The position numbers were made by a program, and so were the translations under genes. This document shows, one piece after another, positions 1-5,056 of a stretch of 6,135 nt of DNA. This DNA is from Candidatus Saccharimonadota bacterium. GTDB taxonomy: Bacteria; Patescibacteriota; Saccharimonadia; Saccharimonadales; Saccharimonadaceae. The notes beneath the pieces were generated by a model. The model saw only the letters and a list, made by a program, of their open reading frames with translations. It was not told the origin of the DNA and did no database searches. Every line of letters begins with the position of its first letter. Position 1 is the stretch's first letter. The stretch covers positions 1-6,135 of the forward strand of contig JAGOZV010000037.1 of assembly GCA_018064165.1 (NCBI GenBank). Reading direction: 5' to 3'.

Positions 1-1109
1 AAGACATTTACCAAAAATCTTATGAAGGAGATCAAGCGCTTAAGATGGCTGATTCAGTACTAGAAAAAAATCTTAAGTCTAAAGTACAGAATAATAAAGA
101 TTTAATGAAGCTAGACATGGATGTACGGCTTAAAGTTAAACAGGCAGAGCTGCAGAATTTGAAGCTAGACAGCATATACGAGCGCATGGCAGCTGGAGAC
201 ATTTCTGGCTATAAGCATCTGGCAAAGATTGCTGCGGGCTCGGAAGAAGCCGCAAGAGATCTTTCCTTAACAGCTATGGCAAAGAATAACTCACAACGAG
301 TTCAACACACTAAACTATCCGACGCGCTACTTAAAAACACTGATACGATTGACGGCGTATCCCTACGGGAATTTGCTGGTGGTGCTGATAAAAAGTATGG
401 TGCCGATTCCGCTCTCGCTTCTGCTGTTTCTATCCAAAACGAAAATGACAACAAGCTTGCTAACGAACGCGCACAACTTATTAGTCATTTCAACTTGAAT
501 GGAGAGCAAAGACAAGACCTTGCCATGGGACGAAAACTTGCTACTGCAGTTACAGACGACAAAGGCCACAGCTACACATTTAACGCTAAAACAGACGATT
601 ATCTTCGATCGGCTGCCGTTGAGGTTCAGTTCACTAAAGGCTCTGCAGATAACAAACTTGAAATTATTGAATCGTCGGGTATCAATAACGCAGGCGTCAA
701 GGGTATTAACTACGATATTAGGACTAGCATTTCTGACCTCATTGCCAAAACAGGCGCTCCAAACTCAATTGCTTGGCTTGGTGGTGTTTCTATGGATAAA
801 ATTACAAGAGGCCAAGTTGGCGATAAGGAGGCACTACAAGAGCTTGCCTTTGATCATATTAAGGGTGGCAGATTTAAGGCAGAACAATGGTTCTCTAATG
901 ATGCTGTGGCAATAGATTACGCTAAAGATGTAATTAATAATGCGTCTAAATTTGCTAAAAACCCAGAAGAACTTAATAAATTCTACGAAGGCGCAAAGTC
1001 GTTGCAGTCTAAACTTCAAGTAACTGGCAAAAATGACAATATAACCAGCAGATCTTCAGATGGCACACTAAAGAGCATTAAAGAATTAATTAATATTAAT
1101 ATTCCTTAA
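1..1109 (+). CDS. C-terminal part of a large hydrophilic protein, function unknown (possible cytoplasmic domain of a CPR secretion-type membrane protein)
   Basis: The reading frame is open from the first base (first full codon at position 3) to a TAA at 1107-1109, so this is probably the 3' end of a longer gene. An ATG at 45 could start a 354-residue protein, and AAGGAG lies at 25-30, but the 14-base gap is long for a Shine-Dalgarno site and the upstream codons read naturally as protein. The visible protein is soluble: Lys/Asp/Asn/Ala-rich and mostly helical in appearance, with a charged N-terminal stretch that could be coiled coil. It has no membrane segment, signal peptide or catalytic motif that I can recognise. 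The part around residues 105-170 (AGGADKKYGADSALASAV and after) resembles, from memory, the cytoplasmic C-terminal regions of VirB6/TrbL-like or similarly large membrane proteins common in Saccharibacteria. That link is weak inference. It converges on truB with a 2-base gap. Confidence 0.75.
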   Translation, partial: DIYQKSYEGDQALKMADSVLEKNLKSKVQNNKDLMKLDMDVRLKVKQAELQNLKLDSIYERMAAGDISGYKHLAKIAAGSEEAARDLSLTAMAKNNSQRVQHTKLSDALLKNTDTIDGVSLREFAGGADKKYGADSALASAVSIQNENDNKLANERAQLISHFNLNGEQRQDLAMGRKLATAVTDDKGHSYTFNAKTDDYLRSAAVEVQFTKGSADNKLEIIESSGINNAGVKGINYDIRTSISDLIAKTGAPNSIAWLGGVSMDKITRGQVGDKEALQELAFDHIKGGRFKAEQWFSNDAVAIDYAKDVINNASKFAKNPEELNKFYEGAKSLQSKLQVTGKNDNITSRSSDGTLKSIKELININIP

Positions 1110-1111
1110 CC

Positions 1112-1771
1112 TTAGTAGTTTTCCATAAAACTCTTTAAAGTAGTGGCTTCGCTTAAAGTCCATTTGTCTATAGACAACCGCTTTAGCTCCTCGCAATAAG
1201 CCCCTGTCTTCAGCTTAGTGCCAACGTCTTCTGCTAGCGTGCGTATATATGTGCCACTTGATACACTAACTTCTATTTCAATATAGGGATACTTGTAGCC
1301 TAATAGTTCTATTTTATAAATTTCAACTTGACGTTTAGGCATTTCAACTTCTTTACCTTCACGCGCCAATTTATATGCACGTTGGCCATTAATTTTTATA
1401 GCGCTAAATTTAGGTGGCGTTTGTTCTATCTTGCCCGTAAAATCATTTAAAACTTGTTGAACCTCTTCTTTTGTTGGAATTTTATTAGAAACTGACGTAA
1501 TCTCTCCCTCTGTGTCACCTGTAGTGCTATTAAAGCCAAGTTTAATTTTAGTTCTATAACTTTTATCAAGTTTAGAATAATTCATTGCATTTTTACATTC
1601 TTTGCCAACAGTTAAAATCATCAGACCTGTTGCGAATGGGTCAAGCGTACCAGTATGTCCCACTTTTGTTTTTTTACCATTTCGCACAGTTAAAATACGA
1701 CGAACGCGTGCAACCACACCAAAACTCGTCATGCCCGATGGCTTGTCAATTAGAATAATACCGTCAGTCAC
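1112..1771 (-). CDS. truB: tRNA pseudouridine(55) synthase TruB, short form without PUA domain
   Basis: TruB isomerises U55 to pseudouridine in the T-loop of tRNAs, in the cytoplasm. Landmarks in order: DKPSGMTS (residues 9-16), GHTGTLDPFATG (38-49) with the catalytic Asp at 44, the KSYRTKIKLG strand (70-79) whose Tyr72 matches the active-site Tyr, PPKFSAIKINGQRAYKLAR (119-137), and GTYIRTLAEDVG (173-184) with the active-site Arg177. At 219 residues it is far shorter than E. coli TruB (314): it keeps the catalytic domain but ends where the C-terminal PUA domain would begin. The start is GTG at 1769-1771, fixed by an in-frame TGA only three codons upstream and by AAGGA (1777-1781) five bases before the start. 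It lies 38 bases after the DHH-like gene and is probably cotranscribed with it. The identification is firm. Confidence 0.96.
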   Translation of the reverse strand: MTDGIILIDKPSGMTSFGVVARVRRILTVRNGKKTKVGHTGTLDPFATGLMILTVGKECKNAMNYSKLDKSYRTKIKLGFNSTTGDTEGEITSVSNKIPTKEEVQQVLNDFTGKIEQTPPKFSAIKINGQRAYKLAREGKEVEMPKRQVEIYKIELLGYKYPYIEIEVSVSSGTYIRTLAEDVGTKLKTGAYCEELKRLSIDKWTLSEATTLKSFMENY

Positions 1772-1776
1772 GATTT

Positions 1777-1781
1777 TCCTT
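1777..1781 (-). promoter_or_regulatory. Ribosome binding site of truB (decides the GTG start)
   Basis: AAGGA on the minus strand stands five bases before the GTG at 1771. An ATG overlapping this site is out of frame and stops after six codons, so GTG is the real start. The 38-base gap between the DHH-like gene and truB holds nothing else I can see. Confidence 0.75.
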
Positions 1782-1809
1782 CATATTAAAAGAATAGATT
1801 AAAACTAAT

Positions 1810-3537
1810 TTATTGTCCAGGAATTTGGAACTGAGACGGATCGCTTGGTGCTTGTGGTCCGTTTTGCTGATTTTGCCCCGCAAGGATCATGTCCTCGGGC
1901 GGTAAAGTTGATATTACCGGAGCTTGTGGTTCTATAACAGACTGCTGTGGTTGAGTTGGTTGCTGTGGCTGAGGTGGCTCAACAGGAGCCGTAAAATCTG
2001 GTAAAGGTGGTGGTGGCATTGAAAAATCAGGTAGCGGTGGAGGTGGAGGCGGCAGCAAAGTGTCAAATTGTTGAGAGTTTATTTCTTCACTTGTTGGAAT
2101 ACTAGGAACAGACAGATTTGCAGATGGGCTGGCAGAATTTAAGGCTGCCTGTAAAATAGCCTCTGCCGATTCGTCAATATTAAAATTTGGTAATTCTCCA
2201 TCGGCCGGCTTTGGGTCGACAACAGGTGGAGCCATTGTATCTATTTCATTTAACGGTTGAACAACGCTAGTAATAGAACTTTCCCCTCTTAGGGGTTCTG
2301 CGCCAACTGAAGGCGATTGCTCAGACGACATGCGTCCGCTGATATTGCCCTCTTCTTCAGGAATAGTATCGGTACTACTTACTTCTTGAGGCTCTAAATA
2401 AGTTCTCGTTGAAGGCATTCCTTGTTGCTCGGTGTTTTGAGCTTGAATAGAGTCTTCACTCTTCTCTGGAGATTCTTCGGGAGTTTTCTCTGCAGCGGCT
2501 AATTGGCTTAAAATTTCTGTAGCCGTTGGGATACGAACCTCTTCAGGACTAGGCACCACCTCTGCCTCTGTCTCTTCTGGCGGCAGTGTACTAATAGTTA
2601 ACCTAGAGGAACTTTCGTTATCATGAGTAATACTTAAAGAACCGTCTGGCTTAGCAATAGACGTTGGTTTTTCTTCTACAATTTCTGAATCGCCTTCCTC
2701 ATTGGCAACGCTTGGTTTGTCAGCTTCCTCTTTTGCCTCTTCAAGCTGCATAGAGATAAGTTGCTGATCTGCACCCTCGCTCATTAAATTAGCCGCAATA
2801 GTCATCGTACGCGAGGTGGTCTTTTCATTACTAAAGCGATCGGTGGTGGCAACAATACCAGTCATTAAAGCAGTGGCTATTTGCTCATCTAGAAGCTTCT
2901 CCTTGCTATCCTTATTTATGTCTTCACCAATTTCTGCAATAATTTCACTTAAACTGCTGGCATCTTTCGCGTGTAGGTTAATTGTACCTAAGTTACTGCT
3001 TTCTTCTCCAACATTGATAGTTGTAACTGTGGCATCGTGCAAAATTCGGCCGTGCGCAGCTAACGCTATATCTAAATCTTTTTGGTCGCCCACACCTAGT
3101 GCAATAACAAGCTCTACATTGTAATCGCCTTGACTAAACTCAAGATCTTTGTCGGTTATTACAGTTTTGTACGGAGTAACATAAATTTTTACAACGTCTC
3201 CATCAACTTTATAACGAAGATGATCTGCTTTTTCTTTACTTAGGGCAATAATAAAATCACGAAGACTGTCTGCGGTGTCCTCAAAAATTTTATCGGGATT
3301 TAAGAATTCGATTGCTGGTGGAACTTTACCACTAAAAATAGCCGTTCCGTGCTTGTCCATTTTATCAACAATAGCAGTTAACCCTAGCGCTGCTGAAAGA
3401 GCGTCCACAGACGGGTCGCGAGACACAGTAATTAAAATATTATTAGATTTTTTAATTTCTTCAACTAGTTTTTGTCTATCACCTTTATCTGGTGAGCTGT
3501 TTGAATCTTTTATTTTAGATATTTTTTCTGCGACCAT
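1810..3537 (-). CDS. DHH-fold pseudoenzyme (NrnA-like N-terminal domain, degenerate active site) with long acidic/proline-rich tail
   Basis: Residues about 30-265 follow the order of the DHH domain of NrnA-type phosphoesterases (oligoribonuclease / pAp phosphatase family). NNILITVSRDPSVDALSAAL (32-51) matches motif I, VELVIALGVGDQKDLD (141-156) motif II, TINVGEESSNLG (173-184) the DHH motif, ASSLSEIIAEI (193-203) the SSTaEi helix, and ALMTGIVATTDRFSNEKTT (223-241) motif IV. The metal ligands are almost all replaced: motif I His to Ser39 and first Asp to Ser43, motif II Asp to Gly148, DHH to Gly177-Glu178-Glu179, motif IV Asp to Thr231; only Asp45 remains. No DHHA1 domain or GGGH motif follows. 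Instead residues about 266-575 are acidic, Ser/Glu/Pro-rich and probably disordered, ending in polyproline and Gln. There is no membrane segment. The ATG at 3537 is closed upstream by an in-frame TAA. Placement before truB matches the common nrnA-truB neighbourhood. Hydrolase activity looks unlikely; a binding or regulatory role is inferred. Confidence 0.85.
   Translation of the reverse strand: MVAEKISKIKDSNSSPDKGDRQKLVEEIKKSNNILITVSRDPSVDALSAALGLTAIVDKMDKHGTAIFSGKVPPAIEFLNPDKIFEDTADSLRDFIIALSKEKADHLRYKVDGDVVKIYVTPYKTVITDKDLEFSQGDYNVELVIALGVGDQKDLDIALAAHGRILHDATVTTINVGEESSNLGTINLHAKDASSLSEIIAEIGEDINKDSKEKLLDEQIATALMTGIVATTDRFSNEKTTSRTMTIAANLMSEGADQQLISMQLEEAKEEADKPSVANEEGDSEIVEEKPTSIAKPDGSLSITHDNESSSRLTISTLPPEETEAEVVPSPEEVRIPTATEILSQLAAAEKTPEESPEKSEDSIQAQNTEQQGMPSTRTYLEPQEVSSTDTIPEEEGNISGRMSSEQSPSVGAEPLRGESSITSVVQPLNEIDTMAPPVVDPKPADGELPNFNIDESAEAILQAALNSASPSANLSVPSIPTSEEINSQQFDTLLPPPPPPLPDFSMPPPPLPDFTAPVEPPQPQQPTQPQQSVIEPQAPVISTLPPEDMILAGQNQQNGPQAPSDPSQFQIPGQ
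1993..2052 (-). repeat. Polyproline tract and PPPPLPDF duplication inside the DHH-like protein
   Basis: Residues 496-501 are six consecutive prolines, and PPPPLPDF occurs twice, at 498-505 and 508-515. The two copies use different proline codons (mixed CCG/CCT/CCA against mainly CCA), so this is not a recent perfect DNA duplication. Such tracts normally slow ribosomes and depend on elongation factor P; as protein they could form a PPII helix used as a ligand motif. Confidence 0.85.
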
Positions 3538-3564
3538 TTTTATTTTTCTCTTTTAATCATAACC

Positions 3565-3594
3565 ACCATATCATAGATTAGGCCACAATGTCAA
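3565..3594 (-). promoter_or_regulatory. Predicted sigma-70-type promoter of the DHH-like gene and truB
   Basis: On the minus strand TTGACA (3589-3594) is followed after 18 bases by TATGGT (3565-3570). Transcription would start near 3558, leaving a leader of about 20 bases before the ATG at 3537. The leader has only a weak purine-rich site (AAGAGA), so translation may be modest. The -35 box is perfect and the -10 box matches four of six positions. Confidence 0.6.
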
Positions 3595-3628
3595 GTTTAT
3601 GTATAAATGCCCGAATTAGTTTTAGGGC

Positions 3629-3657
3629 TTTACATTTCTAACAGATTAAGCTATAAT
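3629..3657 (+). promoter_or_regulatory. Near-consensus sigma-70-type promoter of rpsT
   Basis: TTTACA (3629-3634) and TATAAT (3652-3657) are separated by exactly 17 bases, giving a predicted start near 3664 and a leader of about 36 bases. The strength of the match fits a highly expressed ribosomal protein gene. It points away from the promoter at 3565-3594, with 34 bases between the two -35 boxes. Confidence 0.8.
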
Positions 3658-3674
3658 TTATTCCTGATTGAATA

Positions 3675-3688
3675 ACAAATTAATTTGT
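3675..3688. promoter_or_regulatory. Perfect 14-base palindrome in the rpsT leader
   Basis: ACAAATTAATTTGT is its own reverse complement. It starts about 11 bases after the predicted transcription start and abuts the ribosome binding site. As RNA it can form a five-pair stem with a TTAA loop; as DNA it could be a dimeric repressor site. E. coli S20 is known to control its own synthesis post-transcriptionally, so a leader element would be in keeping, but the palindrome is AT-rich and may be chance. Confidence 0.4.
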
Positions 3689-3694
3689 AGAGGA
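3689..3694 (+). promoter_or_regulatory. Ribosome binding site of rpsT
   Basis: AGAGGA ends five bases before the ATG at 3700 and directly follows the palindrome at 3675-3688, so folding of the leader could influence access to it. Confidence 0.75.
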
Positions 3695-3699
3695 AATAC

Positions 3700-4116
3700 A
3701 TGCCAATTATAAAATCTGCTGTAAAGCGCGCAAAACAATCTAGCAAGCGTCGCGATCGTAATATTGAAATTAAACGTGCTATTAAAAGTGCCACAAAAGC
3801 TTTTATGGCCAACCCTTCTGCCGACACATTGGCAAAAGCAAACAGCGAGCTAGACAAAGCTGTTAAAAAAGGTTTACTAAAAAAGAACACCGTAGCGCGT
3901 CGAAAAATGCGTTTATCAAGAATTGCCAAAGAAGCCGGCGTAAAACTTGGTTCAGCCAAAGTTTCTACCAAGGCTCCTACAAAAACCACAACAAAGTCAG
4001 CTGAAACCGCGAAAAAAGCTCCTGTTAAGAAAACTACCCCTAAAACAACAGCAAAAGCAACGACTAAGGCTCCTGCCAAGAAAACTGTTGCCAAAAAACC
4101 TGCTGCTAAAAAATAG
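3700..4116 (+). CDS. rpsT: 30S ribosomal protein S20 with a Lys/Ala/Thr-rich C-terminal extension
   Basis: S20 binds 16S rRNA early in assembly of the 30S subunit. Residues 1-84 are a typical S20: the MPIIKSAVKRAKQSSKRR start, a helical middle, and KKGLLKKNTVARRKMRLSRIA (56-76), which lines up with the [20 protein letters not shown] region of E. coli S20. E. coli S20 is 87 residues; this protein is 138. Residues 85-138 form a low-complexity tail in which 42 of 54 residues are Lys (17), Thr (13) or Ala (12), with a single acidic residue (Glu102) and repeated KAP/AKK units, like the tails of histone H1 and bacterial H1-like proteins. The gene has its own promoter and ribosome binding site, ends in TAG and converges on holA with a 22-base gap. 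holA and rpsT are neighbours in many Gram-positive genomes, supporting both calls. Confidence 0.95.
   Translation: MPIIKSAVKRAKQSSKRRDRNIEIKRAIKSATKAFMANPSADTLAKANSELDKAVKKGLLKKNTVARRKMRLSRIAKEAGVKLGSAKVSTKAPTKTTTKSAETAKKAPVKKTTPKTTAKATTKAPAKKTVAKKPAAKK
3952..4113 (+). other. Histone H1-like basic tail of S20
   Basis: This segment codes for residues 85-138, made almost wholly of Lys, Ala, Thr and Pro. It lies outside the conserved S20 fold and is probably disordered. It could add unspecific RNA or DNA contacts; no function can be read from the sequence. Confidence 0.8.
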
Positions 4117-4138
4117 TTCTGCTAGTTTAATTTTAAAT

Positions 4139-5041
4139 TTATAATTGCGTTAATTTTTTTAACGCAATTTCTATTGCCTGCCAAGGATCTATTCCCGACC
4201 TCTTCATAGAACTGTCTGCTTCGTAAAGAATGGTTATGGCTTGTTTAGCCTGTTTAGGAGTAATATTTATTGCTCTTTTTAAATTAGAAATAGCGTATGG
4301 CGATGCACCTAAATCTTTTGCGACATTTTCATTAACAGTTGCGGCGGTTAGTGTGGTTGCTTGAATAAGCTGGCTAGCTAATAAACCAAAAAGCATATGT
4401 GGCTCTTGAGTCTGTTTTAAATCTACTAGCATTTCGTTTAATTTCGTTGAATCTTTATTAATTGCGGTTGCCAATAAATCAAAGGCGAAGCTAGAAGGAG
4501 TTTTTGGTATATAAGTTTTAATACCTTCTTCAGTAAAATCATTCATTAAAGCTAATCGATTAACGGCATGGGCCAATTGCTCTTGGTTGGGTCCTACCCA
4601 ATTTATAAGCAAACGAACAGCTTTTACTGGCATGGTAATGTTTTTTTCTTTTGCGTAATTTAGTATCCATTTTTCTAAAAAACTACTGTCGCGCTCTGTA
4701 TACTCTTTGTAATTTTCTATTTTTGCATTTTTAGCAAGATTTTTATAAATTATTGTACGTTTATCTAACGAATTCTCAATTAGAATAATATCTGTTTTAT
4801 CTTTATTCTTTATTATTAAATTAATTACCGACTCATAAATATCTTTTCTTTCACTAAGACCATTTAGAATAATTGTGACTGTTTCAGAAAATAAATTTTC
4901 GCCTAATAACAAAACTGATAGCTCGGACAATGTTAATTTGTCTATATTTGGTTGTTTAGTTTGTGATTTTAAAGATTTAATAATTTCGGCTTGACGTAGT
5001 CGGATTTCGTAAAGATTAGTGCCGGTTAAAACGTATATCAT
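4139..5041 (-). CDS. holA: DNA polymerase III delta subunit (clamp loader)
   Basis: The delta subunit opens the beta sliding clamp as part of the clamp-loader complex during replication. The 300-residue protein starts MIYVLTGTNLYEIRLRQAEI, the usual short first strand and helix of delta with a degenerate nucleotide-binding region. It continues with GENLFSETVTIILNGLSE (47-64), TDIILIENSLDKRTIIYKNL (83-102), the domain II segment VRLLINWVGPNQEQLAHAVNRLA (142-164), and the C-terminal collar domain with AFDLLATAI (186-194) and YEADSSMKRSGIDPWQAIE (273-291). Length is a little below E. coli HolA (343). The frame is open upstream to 5113, but I choose ATG 5041: the family begins there and the longer form would run into mutM. 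The start is 7 bases after the mutM stop with no clear Shine-Dalgarno site, so translation is probably coupled to mutM or initiates on a leaderless RNA. Confidence 0.92.
   Translation of the reverse strand: MIYVLTGTNLYEIRLRQAEIIKSLKSQTKQPNIDKLTLSELSVLLLGENLFSETVTIILNGLSERKDIYESVINLIIKNKDKTDIILIENSLDKRTIIYKNLAKNAKIENYKEYTERDSSFLEKWILNYAKEKNITMPVKAVRLLINWVGPNQEQLAHAVNRLALMNDFTEEGIKTYIPKTPSSFAFDLLATAINKDSTKLNEMLVDLKQTQEPHMLFGLLASQLIQATTLTAATVNENVAKDLGASPYAISNLKRAINITPKQAKQAITILYEADSSMKRSGIDPWQAIEIALKKLTQL
4143..4169. terminator. AT-rich hairpin at the rpsT/holA convergence (weak, possibly bidirectional terminator)
   Basis: AATTGCGTTAA (4143-4153) pairs perfectly with TTAACGCAATT (4159-4169) around a TTTTT loop, an 11-pair stem. 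It overlaps the last codons of holA and lies 27 bases after the rpsT stop. The run of T is in the loop rather than after the stem, and neither flank has a strong U tract, so it is a poor textbook terminator. Its position between two gene ends is the main argument for it. Confidence 0.4.
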
Positions 5042-5047
5042 TAATAC

Positions 5048-5056
5048 ATTATACCA
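5048..5056 (-). promoter_or_regulatory. Extended -10 promoter motif just before holA
   Basis: The minus strand reads TGGTATAAT, a consensus TATAAT with the TGn extension. No -35 box is present at the right distance, as expected for extended -10 promoters. Transcription would begin at about 5041, the first base of the holA ATG, giving a leaderless message. The motif overlaps the mutM stop codon. It may be chance. Confidence 0.3.

Noticed and set aside
25..47. AAGGAG followed by ATG at 45 as the true start of the first gene
   Set aside because: The spacing of 14 bases is too long for an efficient site and the frame stays open to the window edge. I treat the gene as cut by the edge, though the start at 45 cannot be fully excluded.
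499..915. Open frame of 138 codons inside the first gene in another frame
   Set aside because: Its composition (Leu/Gln/Thr mix without motifs) is that of a shifted reading of the real frame, and it has no credible ribosome binding site.
2816..3124. Plus-strand frame opposite the DHH-like gene rich in Ser, Ile and Leu
   Set aside because: It is antisense to a well-supported domain with recognisable family motifs and shows no independent signals.
3651..4094. Open frame on the minus strand opposite rpsT coding for a hydrophobic, membrane-like protein
   Set aside because: It is the mirror of the Lys/Ala/Thr-rich S20 codons: AAA, GCN and ACN read as Phe, Gly/Cys/Ser/Arg and Val-type codons or shifted equivalents on the other strand. 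It lacks its own signals and overlaps a certain gene.
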